Of a stretch of 64,000 bases of DNA, positions 1 through 12,660 are shown one piece after another (position 1 is the first letter of the stretch; each line of letters begins with the position of its first letter). Under the pieces are notes generated by a model. It saw only the letters and a program-made list of their open reading frames with translations. It did not search any database and was not told the DNA's origin. Source of the DNA: Sequoia sempervirens (lineage: Eukaryota; Streptophyta; Pinopsida; Cupressales; Cupressaceae); NCBI GenBank assembly GCA_007258455.2, contig VDFB02047230.1, positions 154,367,797 through 154,431,796 of the forward strand. Reading direction: 5' to 3'. The position numbers and the translations under genes are program-made.

Positions 1-1088
1 TATTTATTTATATAGTTCATCTTTTAAATTCTTCAATCTTTATTCTATTACTTCGTCTTAATTAAATAAATGAATTTCACTTTGTTTTATTTAATTATCA
101 TAATCAAATTCATCTACTATTGAATAAATAGAAATATTTATTTATATAGTTCACATCTATATTCTTCTAATTATTCTCTCTTAATTAAATAATCAAAACT
201 TCAATAGTTTTTATTTAATTATCATTATCCCTCTTTTATTAAATAAACAATATCAAAAACATTTGTTTATATTAATAATTGTTATTTCTTCCTAAATTTG
301 AAACAAATCCAAATATTCAAATTTATGCACATATTTCTACAGCTCATCATATCTCACCTACCGAATTAGATATTTAATGTCTAATTAATTTATCTCAACC
401 TTCAAGAGCAATTTTGGAGAGAAATTTGGGACAAATTTATAGGTGAACTTCTTCATCTTCTTCCATTAATTCTTCCTATCATCTAGAAAAATGTTTTTTG
501 TGTGAAGAAACAAACATCCATAATCAATTTAGGCTTCTTCATCCTTCACCATTCAATTCTTCAAATTGAATCCAAACCTTTGCTTTGCTGCCCCTTCACA
601 AATGTGTTGTCAGGAATCTATAAATACAACCTCTTTCTGCAGGAAATGGATCTGAACTTTGTGCAAACTTACTCTGCAAAAATACCAATTGAGCAATCAA
701 GCATCTTAGCAATAGCAATCATAGCATTTTAGAATCAATATCATGGTTTTCCATTTAGTTGCATCATAGTTCATTGTAGCTTCCTTTTATCATATCCATG
801 TCAATTTAGATTATAGTAGCTTCATCATTATCATTTAGATATCATCATATAGGATTGGATTATTGAACTTAGCAGCATCTCATTCTCTAGATTGGCATTT
901 TAATATTCATAATGCTTACAAAATCTGAGAGCCTTTTGACTTAATAAATCTTTGGAGATAAAGAGAAATATGAGGCTTTCAAGATTTTTCCTGTGTTAAC
1001 TAGATTAATTATTGTTGATTCTCTTGATATAATGTCTTATTAAGAAGTGTTGTTTGTTATTTTATTCATTACTTATTTCACACTTACA
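1..1088 (+). repeat. 5' LTR of the Tat-type element (first ~97 bp missing)
   Basis: Aligns colinearly with 16000-17088. It ends in CACTTACA, the same ending as the 3' LTR, and the PBS follows. Inside are diverged direct repeats of an AATAAATA...TTTATATAGTTCA block near positions 1-25 and 124-155. A TATAAATA box (619-626) and an AATAAA (943-948) fit a U3-R-U5 layout. Confidence 0.93.
619..626 (+). promoter_or_regulatory. LTR TATA box
   Basis: TATAAATA within the 5' LTR, conserved at 16618-16625 in the 3' LTR. It lies about 325 bp before an AATAAA (943-948), a plausible U3 promoter and R-region poly(A) signal pair. Inference from motif and position only. Confidence 0.6.
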
Positions 1089-1091
1089 TTT

Positions 1092-1109
1092 TGGCGCCCA
1101 CCGTGGGGC
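1092..1109 (+). other. Primer-binding site of the Tat-type element
   Basis: TGGCGCCCACCGTGGGGC starts three bases after the LTR end. A TGGCGCC start is typical of gypsy primer-binding sites that pair with tRNAs ending GGCGCCA. The exact tRNA was not assigned. Confidence 0.75.
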
Positions 1110-1159
1110 CTCTAACCCCATATTTTACATCTCTTTTCTAAAAATGTCTATGCAGGCTT

Positions 1160-1440
1160 CTGACATGTTTCTTTTAGCACGATCGAGATATTTTATGGTG
1201 CATCCACCAAATACTTTAGCACATCGGACGTTTGTTCTGGCACATCCATCAGAAACTCCAGCACATTTGACTAAACTTCCAATACACTGGACTGTTCCCT
1301 AGGCTCATTTCTATTTAGCGCATATGATCAATTATGTAGTGCATATGATAAATTATGTAGTGCATGTGATTGATTATGTAGCACATATGATCAATTTTGC
1401 AGCACATATGACCTCTATTCTAGCACATTTGTATTTTTTC
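1160..1440 (+). repeat. Degenerate TTTAGYRCAT motif array, leader copy 1
   Basis: At least eleven copies of a short motif of the form (T)TTAGCACAT / TAGTGCAT(C), spaced about 20-30 bp, lie in the untranslated leader after the PBS. Related arrays are at 3000-3290 (same orientation) and 14945-15305 (opposite orientation). Confidence 0.75.
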
Positions 1441-2999
1441 TAATTTGTTGTATGGATTAGACACGACCACGGCTAGTGGTTTCATTGTTGCTTTTGGATT
1501 AAAATGAACCAACCCTAGGGTAGTCATCATACATTGCTATCTTGGTTAAAATGAACATCATATCTTTTGTGAAGCAATATCTTCACATAGAATAGAAAAT
1601 TGTAATTTGGGTTTTAAAAACTAAACATTGTTTGTTGCGATTGTATGATGATAGGCCTATGCTCTCCCCTTAACTGGGTGAACAAAATTGCAGATTCATC
1701 TTTTAATTTCATGCAGTTTATGCTTTGTTAAATCCTTTAGAAGGCCTGTCGTAGTGGGAAAAAGTACTCACCCTACAGGAACGACCTGAGTGGGAACAAC
1801 CAAAGCTAGGTTTTCCAACCCACTATAAAATAAAAGTGAATTTGCGGAAACCCACATTTACCAGAAGTGTGCAAGATAATCATCCCCAAAATATTTGTTC
1901 TAAATATTGGGAGGTAACCTGAGGGAGTTTATCATTTTCTGTTTCCAACGGATACCCTATCTATGAACCTTAGTGTAGAATCCAACTATGTCAGTAACCA
2001 AACATTGTAATACTCACGGTGCAAGGGGAGGGAAGAATCTGCCCCCAAGACACTCACCATATAATTGCCAAGGACAGTTTTTTCAAGGGATCGATAAATC
2101 TAACTTTGAGTACACACCTAGAAAAGACAAAAACACAGGTGCCCTCTAGGGGGTGACACAACTGTGTGAGTTGACACAATTTTAAGATGTGGGTTGTGTT
2201 TATTATGATGACCTTTTGACCTTAAAAGTGAGTCTACTTGAAGTGTATTCTTTGTCAAATACCAGTGAAAATCAAAGAGGATCATGTTTGATTCTTGAAC
2301 ATACACTTATTGTTTAGATTCTAGGACTTAAAAGAATTGTTTTACAACTGCTCATTGTGTTTTCAAAACATTAATTCAGATAAGATCATCCAAAAAAAAA
2401 AAAGAGTTTGACAAATCAACCTATGAAATTTATGTTAAGGGATTGGAAATCAACAACATTTGTCAAGAAATCCCTTGAAAAAAGAATCAAGAAACCAAAG
2501 AAGCAACTTAGCTACAATTTTTTTTTGGAAAGGAGACACTTCTTACATCAAAGTAGGAAAATCTTGCTTGAACATCAAACTTGCATCCATAGATATCATG
2601 ACTCTACTAGAAGATATACTGGTGATTTTTCTTTAGATCCTTTATGTTCACAAGCTTATTTCCAATGAAGAGATCTTTCACAAAAGCATAATCATAGTCA
2701 ACCCATTCGTCATTCTTTCATCTTACAACCAGTAATGCAATATTCCAAAAGCCCAAATCAATTGTTACAATAGAGAAAAAACTTGGAAACATTAGGCTTT
2801 TTTGTAGAAAACCATCATTTTTTTCAAACTTACTATTAGACATGAAAGTTCACTTTTTGAATGTATCATCCAATTAGATCAACAAAATTAGAGATTTACC
2901 AGAAAAATACCTAGTCAAAATGTTCATGGTTCAGAAAATTACACCTTGAAAATCAAACCTTTTACAAGAAAAAAATACAACAAACAAAAAACACTGTAA
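1441..2999 (+). other. Untranslated leader of the Tat-type element, no gene seen
   Basis: No domain recognised between the first motif array and the second. There is a poly(A) run at 2391-2403. The open frames here are short and without recognisable motifs. Confidence 0.6.
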
Positions 3000-3290
3000 A
3001 ATAGCACATACACGGTATGTTTTAGCGCACACACTTAGTATTTTAGTGCATCTACTATCCAAATAGTGCATTCAACCACTGTTTTAGTGCATCTGACTAA
3101 TCCTCCAATGCATCTGCAGTCTGTCACCATAATTTACTAGTATCAAAATTTACCAGTATCTTGGCACATCCACAGTCTATTTTAGCACATGTACCCTATC
3201 TGACAATGCATTCACCATATCTTTTAGTGCATACACAGTCTATTTTAGTGCATCCACCTTCTATAATGGTGCATCCACAGAGCAAGAAAA
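3000..3290 (+). repeat. Degenerate TTTAGTGCATC motif array, leader copy 2
   Basis: About twelve copies of TTTTAGTGCATC / TTAGCACAT(C) at irregular 20-30 bp spacing, clearly related to the array at 1160-1440. It lies roughly 440 bp before the gag start. Confidence 0.8.
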
Positions 3291-3731
3291 CAAAGAGCTA
3301 TTTGAAACCCCTATCATACTTTTGACATCAAAACTCGGATCTTTGTCAAAACAAAAACATTTTCTTAGTCCGAACAATGTCTTAAAACTAGAAAGATAGG
3401 ATTTTTCAAGTCAAAATTTATCAAATTAAACCAAAATATTACAACCATAAAGTGTCTAAATCATCAAACACAAATTCTAGATTATTACATTGAGTTTCTT
3501 TATCGGGATTTTTGTCATCCTACAATCACAAAACAAAACAAAATAATCATATTTTTTAACTTAGTCTCATCAATAGAGTTTATCATCCTATTCACCTTAA
3601 GTTAATACCCTTGAAACTCATCCAAACAAAAAGATCAAAGTTTAGTGATAATAACAAACACTTGTATGCCAATTTTGACGAGGTTACGAAGATAAAAACT
3701 TAGAGAAAAGGAAATTGAAACACCAAAAAAA

Positions 3732-5160
3732 ATGGATGAAGAAAATACCTTTCACAAATTCCACCAAAATGACACAAATGAAATAACCCAAGAGGACATT
3801 CAAACAACACAACAAGATCCCAATTTCCATAAATTTATGGAAAAGGTCTTAGAACAAGATATGGAAAAGTACCTTTTGATGCTAACTGAACTAGGTGAAA
3901 AACTTCCAAAAGATTTTGATATCAATCCATTAAAAGAAGCACCTGTGAGAATTGAAACTAGACCACAAAACACAAATCAAGTGGTAGCACTAACACATCA
4001 AATGCAAAACTTGCAACAACAAATTCAAGATATGAAAAAAGGAACCACAAAAAGGTACTCATTAAAATACATTTTTCCTTATTCTTTTGATCCAAGTGTG
4101 GACATGATACCATTTCCTAGACATTGTGAATTCCCAAAATATGATAAGTACAATGGTAAAACAGATTCAATTGACCATGTGAGGGAATTTAGAACCATGA
4201 GTTTAGAATTTTCACAAGAGGAAACTTATCTAATGAGGTTATTTACAAGGAGTTTAGGAGGTCAATGTATGAAATGGTTCTCTAAACTACAACCAGGGAT
4301 TCGAACTTTTGAACTAGTCAACAGGTTTATCTCACAATTTTCCTTTCATATTCAACAAGAGGTAACAATAAAATACCTTTACAACATGAAACAAAAGAAG
4401 GGTGAAACATTCCTCTCATTTCTACATTGATGGAGAAGGTTGTTTGCTAGATATCCTCATTCTATACTTGAAGAGGAAAAGATGGAACTATTCATGGACA
4501 ACTTAACTGATGACATGAGCTATAGGCTTGAACTACAATGTCCACCTACATTTGAGAAAGTGATTGAAAATGGGCTCAAGATCGAAGAAGCCTTGGTCAA
4601 AAGAGGGGTGATAAAACATTACAATGAAGGATCAAACAATACAAATTCATCAAATCACTATGGCAACAATGATAAACCTAAGTTTTGGAAAAAGAATAGA
4701 AATATTGGAAACAATGATGCTACAAATGACACACAAAATGTGAAACCAGTATTTAATTTAACAACAACTACTACAAAGACCAATCAAAATAATGACCAAA
4801 ACATCAATCAAGGTGTCAATCAAAAAAACAATACGAACAATGGAGAATCTAAATTGCAATCATATGAAAGACCATGAAATTAACGAAGATTCACACCATT
4901 GGGAAAAACACTAGAATCAACAATGAGAGAACTTATTGCAAATGGAATTATCACCTTACCTGAAGCAAGAAATTGGGAACCAAAAGTAAAACCATCTTGG
5001 TGGAATGATGTCAACTATTGTAACTTTCATAAAAAAAAGGACATAAAATGAATGATTGTATGTAGTTGAAACATTTAGTACAAGATTTGATTGAAAAAAA
5101 GAAAGTATTCATAGAAGGAGATTAAACGAACAATGATCACAATTCATTTAAAAATCCTTT
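3732..5160 (+). pseudogene. gag: Tat-type Gag (capsid and nucleocapsid), broken
   Basis: Structural Gag protein. The ATG at 3732 opens a frame with a Gln/Glu-rich N-terminus and then the retrotransposon-gag capsid region (about residues 130-235, with the motif FPKYDKYNGK and WFSKLQPGIRTF). An in-frame TGA at 4428-4430 interrupts it; the same frame continues at 4431 and stops at 4875-4877. Further on, the same frame and then a neighbouring frame after an A-run near 5030-5040 show a zinc-knuckle-like Cys-His-Cys block followed by a Leu/Lys region. This block is usual in Tat Gag proteins but here is split by a frameshift and stops. No functional product is expected. The stops fit C-to-T changes. 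Confidence 0.88.
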
Positions 5161-5689
5161 ACCAAATTATGAAAAGGGAGAATCTTCTTCTACAAACGGT
5201 AAAGGTAAATGTGTAAACTACATTTATGACAACACTATTCATTGTATTTCTAAGGTTGAGAAAAATAGTGTCACTGATAATCAAACTGATAACATTGAAA
5301 TCAATGACATCATATCACTAAACATGATTTCAAACATAGACACATCTGACCATTAGATCAATGTCATAAAAATTAGGGAAAAGCAAGACTACCAACCAGT
5401 CAATGTGACAACAAGGGGGAAATCCAAGGTAATATTGAAAGGAGTTGCATCTAAAACCACTACTCCTCCTTCAAATCAATACAACATAGTCGATCAACTG
5501 CAGAAGATACCATCACATATATCAATATTAGAACTCCTTAAAATTTCACCATCCCATAAGGAAGTTTTGGAACAAGCTCTTGTGGCCACCACAGTACCCA
5601 ATAATCTAGATGTCTATCAATTTCAAGCTATGGTGGGACATTTAAACATGCCTCATTGTCTATAACTTTTTGAACAAGACAATGTATCA
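5161..5689 (+). pseudogene. Gag-protease linker of the Tat-type element
   Basis: The open stretch at 5405-5665 contains YNIVDQLQKIPSHISILELL and a following HKEVLEQAL, a conserved block that precedes the protease in Tat-type polyproteins. Its role is unknown. It is flanked by stops on both sides, and the upstream frame (5161-5400) reads as low-complexity Asn/Ser sequence. Confidence 0.7.
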
Positions 5690-6115
5690 CTTAATCATTC
5701 ATACAATGCATCCCTTCATATAGAAGTATTAATCAATAAACATCATGTTAAATATGTCCTAATAGATGGTGGATATAGTTTAAACACTTTCACTTTAAAA
5801 CTGATCCATGCACTAGGTTATTCTGATAATGTTATTGATGCCAGAAGGAAAATCACAATAAAATTCTATGATGAAGAAGAGAGATCCTCTAAAGGGTTGA
5901 TCATGTTACCTATTCAAGTAGAACCAATTGTGAAGAATATAGTTTTCCAAGTGCTAGAAAAGGAGTTGACATATAATATACTCTTGGGACATCCTTGGAT
6001 TCACGAAATGCAAGCAATCCCCTCAACTTATCATGAGTGTTTAAATTTTCCTATTAATGGACAAGAAGTCACTTTTTTAGCTGATTACAATAATCCCCAA
6101 TATTGTAACATTCTT
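5690..6115 (+). pseudogene. Aspartic protease of the Tat-type element
   Basis: Retropepsin-like domain that would process the polyprotein. The active-site block LIDGGYSLN lies near 5759-5785, and the C-terminal structural motif NILLGHPWIH near 5977-6005 is characteristic of this lineage. The reading is open from 5897 to 6298, but a stop lies upstream of the linker. The family often has Ser/Ala after the DGG motif; here Tyr follows, so activity is doubtful even apart from the broken frame. Confidence 0.8.
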
Positions 6116-6544
6116 AAAAAGGAACAAGACACTTTTGTGCCCCATAATAGGGAGGCAATCACTTCTAGTTCATCCAACAGTGAAAAGAAATTAAATGTTG
6201 TATCCAAGTGGGTTGAGAAAAAGGACCAATCAAAAGATACAAGTTTTGTTAATTCCACTCTATCAAACAATGAGGGTCAATTGAATTCTCTATCATAGCA
6301 ATTTCAAGAAAAGATCCAATTAACAGACAAAGGAATGGGAGAATATTCCATTGGGAAATCTCTATGTCTTTCATAGCTACTATTGTCTCCAAGGTCATAT
6401 GGACAACCATCAACAATAACACAACAATCATCACAGCCTAACACGGTTTTTGATAATAGATTTGTGAAGGCAGGTACTTTAGAAGATGAATTTGAAGATA
6501 AGGCCATCCTCAATTAGCTCTACAAAGATGAGGAAGAATCTACA

Positions 6545-6883
6545 TTGGCAAATATTAGCATAAAGATAGATCAATATGGAAAGGGAAAAGAAATATTGGA
6601 GAAAATGGGGTATGAAGGACAAGGACCTATTAGTAAAAGAAAAGAAGGCATTGTAGAACCCATCCAACCTCTCACACTTCAGCCAAAGGACAAAACAAGA
6701 CTAGGTTATACAAGGGAAACAAAAGAGGAAACCACTCATGAAGTTGTTGAAAGGATCCTTCAAATGAGGGATAGCTTTGAAATGGATTCTAATGAGTATG
6801 AGTGGGATTCTTTATCAGAAATATCATACAAGGACATACAAGTTGATGTTATAAAAGAGTATGCACCTACATGTGAGGAGTGA
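6545..6883 (+). pseudogene. G-patch domain segment of the Tat-type polyprotein
   Basis: The stretch contains a glycine-rich G-patch signature: GKGKEILEKMGYEGQGPISK followed by GIVEPIQPL. G-patch domains bind RNA or RNA helicases, and one is known between protease and RT in some plant gypsy elements. The open frame starts at 6545 and is preceded by a stop at 6518-6520. Downstream sequence to 7577 is acidic linker with several breaks, including 7146-7589. The usual second aromatic/glycine part of the patch appears eroded. Confidence 0.75.
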
Positions 6884-7576
6884 CAAAGTTCAGGGACTAG
6901 ACCCCTTGTACTTGGATCACAAAATATCGATGACTCAAGTGAGGATGGACATATATCAAGTGAGATAGATGGCTTGGAGGAGAGTAATATCATAGACCTT
7001 GACAATCACCATTGACAATTTTGATAAAATTGCTATAAGAACCCTCACTGTCATTGACCCTTGATAATCTGATGACTTTTTACCTTTAATACATCCTGAA
7101 CTTATCGATTGGGAACCAACTAAACCTATTGATATACCTATCTTTGTGAATGATGATGCTATCATTAATTTCCTTTGTAGTGACATACCTAACACAATTT
7201 CTACTCATAAATCTTGTAAAAGTACTTGGAATCAAGAGGGTGTCAAATCTTCCAATTGCAAAATTGAAAATGGGAATAATGGATCTAATGGTGAAAACCA
7301 TTCAATGGAAGCATTAGATCTCGAAAAAGTAAAAATAAAGAATGCATCTGATGGTGAAAACCTTTCTGAGGCACCAAAAGATGGTAGATTTGACACCCTT
7401 CCAAAACACTATCATGAAAGATCATTAGTGTTAGTGGAGCCTACACAGTCTATCAATATTGGCACAATAGAAAAAGAAAAGACTCTACATCTGGCAATAT
7501 CTATGACTAAACAAGAAAAGCTAGAATTTACCAAATTCTTTGAAGACACATTAACTTTGCTTGGTCTTACTCTGAT

Positions 7577-8698
7577 ATGCCAAGGTTAGATCCAAATTTT
7601 CTGATGCATCATTTACCTCTACCATTAGGGATAAAACCGGTAAAGCAAAAACTAAGGAAAATGCATCCGCATATCACCTTGTTGGTAAAGGCAGAGTTGA
7701 AAAAGTTGTTAGATGTAGGATTCATCAGATCTATTGATTACGCTGAGTGGATTTCTAATATTGTACTTGTTTCTAAACTAGATAATAGTATTAGAATATG
7801 CACTGACTTCAGAGATCTAAACAAGGAATGTCTAAAGGATGATTTTCCTTTACCAAACATTGACATTATTGTAGATTTAATAGCAGGACATGCCATGTTA
7901 TCATTAATGGATAGATTTTCAAGCTACAACCAAATCAAGATAGCACCAAAAGATTAGGAGAAGACAACATTCGCATGTCCATGGGGCACATTCTGCTGGA
8001 ATGTCATGCCCTTTGGGTTGACAAATGTAGGGGCCACATATCAGGGGGCAATGTCCACTATCTTCCATGACATGATGCATACCTTTATGGAAGATTACGT
8101 GGATAATATACTAGAAAATTCATATACCAGAGAAGGGAATCTTGAGATCCTAGATGGAATCTTTATTGGGCTAGAGAAGTTCAATGTCAGATTAAATCCT
8201 GAGAAATGTGTGTTTGGGGTTACATCAGCAAAGCTCCTAGGATACATAGTGTCAGAAAAGGGTATCGAAGTGGATCTGGCTAAGTTCAAGGCTATAATGG
8301 AAATTCTGCCAACGAAGAATATCAGTCAACTATGGTCTCTATAGGGAAGGCTACAATCAATCAGGAGATTTATCTCCCAATTAGTAGACAAAATTTATCC
8401 ATTTAATCACTTGCTACATAAGAATGTCTTGTTCAAATGGGATCAAGGGTGTGAAACAAATTTCAATCAAATAAAACAATATCTCATGTCACCACCCATA
8501 CTCATGCCACCTACAGAAGATAGACCTTTATTAATATACATTGCAACAACAGAGATTTATTTGGGGGCTTTATTAGCACAAGAAGATCTTGTAGGAAAAG
8601 AATATTCTATCTATTATATCAACAGGACTCTGAATGGTTATGAAATAAATTACACCTTCATCAAGAAATCTTTTTTGGTGATGGTGTTTACTATCTAG
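7577..8698 (+). pseudogene. pol: Reverse transcriptase and RNase H of the Tat-type element, catalytic Asp lost
   Basis: RNA-directed DNA polymerase. One frame (starting 7577, 8006 and 8411) carries the whole domain, interrupted by a TAG at 7955-7957 and another near 8342. Motifs in order: VKAELKKLLDVGFIR, RICTDFRDLN, MPFGLTNVGATYQ, then YVDN where the family has YVDD (GAT at 8102-8104, AAT at 8105-8107), then GYIVSEKGIEVD and the thumb. The RNase H part begins around 8450 (FNQIKQYLMSPPIL ... YLGALLAQ) and stops at 8696. The Asp-to-Asn change alone would abolish polymerase activity. It is the change expected from deamination on the opposite strand. Confidence 0.93.
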
Positions 8699-8859
8699 CA
8701 GTTGTAGCATTACATGTTTAACCCACATGGTTAAACTCATAGCAAATATTGATCCATTAAAGTATTTACTCAATAAAGCTTCCCTAACATGAAGACTAAC
8801 AAAGTGGGTCATGATCTTAATTGAATTTGGCATCCAGTATGTAGACCAAAGAGCCATCA

Positions 8860-9360
8860 AGGGTTAGGCAATAGCTGACCAATTAGTTGAAGCTCCGCTA
8901 CTAGATAATCATCCAATGAGTATTGAACTCCTTGATGCAGACATTCTGACTATGACCACACAACAATGTTTTCTTTACTTTGATGGATCATTTACACAAC
9001 GTGGGTCAGGTGCAGGGATTCTGTTTGTTACACCTCAAGGATATACCATCCCAAAGTCATTTAGACTCATGTTTCCATGCACAAATAATGTAGCAGAATA
9101 TGAGGCATTAATCATTGGCATCAAAGTGGCAGTTGAATGGAAGATCACAGAGCTACAAGTATATGGAGATTCACAACTAGTCATTTATCAAGTAAATGAT
9201 GAATATCAAACCAAAGATAAGTTGATGTCATATAAGAACATGGTGGATGACCTCATAAAGTACTTTCTGGAGATCAAATTTGAACAGATTCCAAGGGGAA
9301 AAAAAAGGCTATTGATGCAATGGCAACAATTGCTTCTCTATTGTAGATTCTAGAAAAGAG
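8860..9360 (+). pseudogene. Second (plant/archaeal-type) RNase H of the Tat-type element
   Basis: A separate RNase H domain in a different frame from the RT. It has YFDGSFTQRGSGAGI with the first catalytic Asp, NNVAEYEALIIGI with the Glu, and VYGDSQLVIYQV with the second Asp. Tat elements are known to carry such an additional RNase H between the RT-linked one and integrase. A frameshift in an A-run near 9298-9305 moves the end of the domain into the next frame, where it meets a TAG near 9350. The catalytic residues that can be seen are conserved. Confidence 0.9.
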
Positions 9361-9376
9361 AGGTCGTTATGAGTTT

Positions 9377-10670
9377 ATGGTAGAAAAAGTGTCTAATCCT
9401 ACATATGAAAATCTTGAATCTCAAACCATATACCATTTAGTTGACATTGAATCCTCAATTTATGGAAAGACCTACGCTTACCTAAAAGACAATATCCTTC
9501 CTCTCGATCTTTCCCAAAACCAAAAACAAAATTTCATTCGCCAAACCGCACGACATGCCTTAATTACTAACATAATTTACCATTGAGGTCTAGATGGTAC
9601 TCTTCTTCAATGTCTAGAACATAACAAGTCTGAGACAACTTTATGTGATGTTCATGAAGGTATTTGTGGCACTCATTCAAGCAAACTAACTCTAGCGAAG
9701 AAACTCCTTCATTTGGGGTATTACTGGCCAAATATGGAGGAGTCTTATCAGTTTGTTAAGAAATGCCAGAAATGTCAGATCCATGGTAACTTAATCCATG
9801 CATGAGCACAAGAATTGCAACCATTTACTTCAACATGACCCTTTTTTCAGTGGGGACTGAACCTAGTAGGAAAAAATAATTTGTCTTCATCCAATGGACA
9901 CAAATTCATAATCACAACAATGGAATACTTTACAAAGTGGATAGAAGTGGTTCCCTTAACAACAATCACTGGAAAGCAGATTTCGTCTTTCATTCTGAAT
10001 TACCTCATCTATCGATATGGCATACCTTAGTCCATTGTAACAGACAATGGTAGACCTTTTAAGAACTAGGATGTCTAGGAATTTTTTGAAAGCTTTCATA
10101 TCCAACATCATTTTTCAACATCGTACTATCCTCAAGGAAATGGCCAAGTAGAGGCCTCCAACAAAACAATTCTAAAAATTCTAAAGAAAACGTTCAATGA
10201 TGTTAGACGTGATTGGCACAGTCAATTAAACCCTGCTCTCTAGGCATACTGAACCAGCATCAGAACACTAGTAGGAGCTACACCATATGCCTTGGTATAT
10301 GGATCAAAGGTCATCCTACCTATTGAGGTGGAAATACCATCACTCCATGTATCATTGAAGGGTATTATTACATATGAGGATTATAGAGTGTCTAGACTTC
10401 AAGAACTAGAATTGTTGGATGAACGTCGTCAAAAATTTGTAAGCCATTTAAAGGAATACCAACAGAGAATGTCCAAAAGCTACAATCATAGGGTAAACCC
10501 TAGAATCTTTCAGGTTGGTGACTTGGTCCTAAAGGAAAACCCTAGAAATCAACAAGATAGCGAAAAGAAAGGAAAATTTGAACCTAACTAGCTAGGTCCC
10601 TATGTTGTCACATCAGTCTATGGATCTGGGGTCTATCAACTATCTACACCAAGGGGATCTATTCGATGAA
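9377..10670 (+). pseudogene. Integrase of the Tat-type element, first catalytic Asp lost
   Basis: DDE integrase that would insert the cDNA. The zinc-binding HHCC region spans about 9645-9775 (VHEGICGTH ... KCQKCQIHG). In the core, the first catalytic Asp position reads Asn (AAC at 9860-9862, in GLNLVG), the second Asp is in VTDNG near 10038-10052, and the Glu is in GQVEASN near 10141-10161. The C-terminal region (10292-10591) keeps the RQKFVSHLKEYQQRMSKSYN and GDLVLK motifs, followed by a stop and LGPYVV. At least eight in-frame stops lie between 9584 and 10590. The frame otherwise matches that of the RT. Confidence 0.92.
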
Positions 10671-10779
10671 CCTATCAATAGTATCCATCTCAGAAAGTTC
10701 TACACCTGAATCACCTAGTGCACTATTCAAGTCCTAGAAAAATGGTTCTCTTGATAAAAACCTAGCAAACAGGCATCTT

Positions 10780-10930
10780 GGTGATAGAAAATACAAACAA
10801 AAAATTAGAAAACAGAAAATACAAAAAAAAATTAGAAAGGGAAAAAGACAAAAAAATCAGAAAAGGGAAAAAGACAAAAAAAAATGAAAATGGTAAAAAT
10901 AAAAAAAAATCATGAAGTCTAAAAAAGTGT
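10780..10930 (+). repeat. A/G-rich short tandem tract after integrase
   Basis: Repeats of the form AGAAARGGGAAAAAGACAAAAAAAAT, about 25 bp long, slipped and diverged. The tract is almost purely A and G on the + strand and lies immediately after the polyprotein end. An internal polypurine role is possible but untested. Confidence 0.6.
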
Positions 10931-12590
10931 AATAAAAACATGTAGTGAAAACCTAGAAACAGGCACTACTTGTGATTTAAACCAGTAGTTCCATCTATTA
11001 GAGGCATGTCATGGTCGTTCACTTTCACCATAATTTTTGTCCAATATCATATCATTGCAACATGGTCATGTCTCACCCTAGCTTGGGGGAAAAATCCTGA
11101 ACTCACTGGGGCAATAAAATTTGAGCTTAATCAAATAGACAAACATTAGTACAACAAATGTGTCAAACAAAACCAAAACACAATAACAAGACAACATTTG
11201 GCAATCAATCATACATGATCAAAACACTCATCAAAAATCATAAAATTAGGTTTTTCAAATCAAAATGGATTATCTAATCTAAATAATGATTGAAATACTT
11301 TAAGCAAAGGTTGAATTGTTGTACCTTGATCTTTGTTATCATTTCTTTGGAGCAACTCGATGATGTGTTGAACTAGAGAAGCTAGGAAGAAGAATGATAT
11401 TTTCTTTGTCTGTTGTTTGTGAATTAATTATTTATTGTGTGGATTGTCATGAGACGTGCTCTACAAAGTATCATTGATGACATTCTGAATTCACACACTA
11501 TAATGATTAATTCTTGTCTATTTACCCAAGAAATGCTTAGTTCATCTTGGTTTAATTATACCTAGATGCTTATGTTCACTTGCAATATCAAAAATCATGA
11601 AAGTAGTACTCAGGTCATCATGGTCTAAATTATACCATCGATGCTTGTACTCACTTTCAACATTTTAAAGGCTCCATGATGATAAAAACAAAAATAAATG
11701 GACTGTTAAGGTTCCAATGTTTGCATGTAGATTTTCATGATAAAATTAGATTACATTCATGTTAGCTTTGCATCTATAGAGTATTTTGTTCCAAAGACGG
11801 GTAACCAATTCATAAACGATGTTAACTTTCCTTATTAATGGATTGAGTCTACTTGAAATTGACAACAACATCATCATTATCATGTAGTTGCATAATCATT
11901 TCCATTGCATACATTCTAAAAAAATTATTATATCATTTAATCATTCAAACATTTGATCATATAATTTGCATTAATCATGTCATTTCTTCATTTATGCATC
12001 ACATCACAAAATTGAATGAGAAAAAAAACTATCAAAAACAAATCTCTATATTAATTGAATTTTCATTCATCCATTCATCATATCATAGAACATATGATAA
12101 AATTATCATTATATGCATCATTCATTTATCCATTCATCATATCATATATTTGCATTTAAAATACAAAAAAAAATTTAAAAATGCACATATCATATTTACT
12201 TCATTACTCATATGTCATTTGAAACATCATATTCAAAATCATGCATATAGTTACATTATCATATCATTTGGATATACGCATCATCATACATCTATTATCC
12301 ATTATCATCCAACACACATCATGCATCCATACATCATTATTATTCACATATCACATTTTAACATCATAGATAGAACATCATAAATCATAGCATATCATCA
12401 TGATCATGCATCCATAATAGTATCATATAGATCATCACATAACATATAGAACATAGGAATTAAATGCATCCATCATAGAACCATATAGAACACATATAAA
12501 TCGATTAATCCACCACATGTCATATACATCTCAAAATCATAATGTCAAGTATACAATGATGTCTGAAATGTAAGGAGATGTAACATCGAA
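10931..12590. other. 3' noncoding part of the Tat-type element; CAT-rich low complexity
   Basis: No domain recognised. From about 11850 to 12560 the sequence is dominated by CAT/ATC words (CATCATTCA, ATCATATCAT), which create a long open frame at 11853-12383 with only His/Ile/Ser-rich content and no credible protein. Confidence 0.6.
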
Positions 12591-12660
12591 TATGGTTGTA
12601 AATCAAAAAACCAGAGTATACTTCATATCTCAAAATACATCAGGAATTACAATCATACGA

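Noticed and set aside
11853..12383. 176-residue open frame, His/Ile/Ser-rich
   Set aside because: Arises from CAT/ATC low-complexity DNA; no domain, and it sits in the 3' noncoding part of a retroelement.
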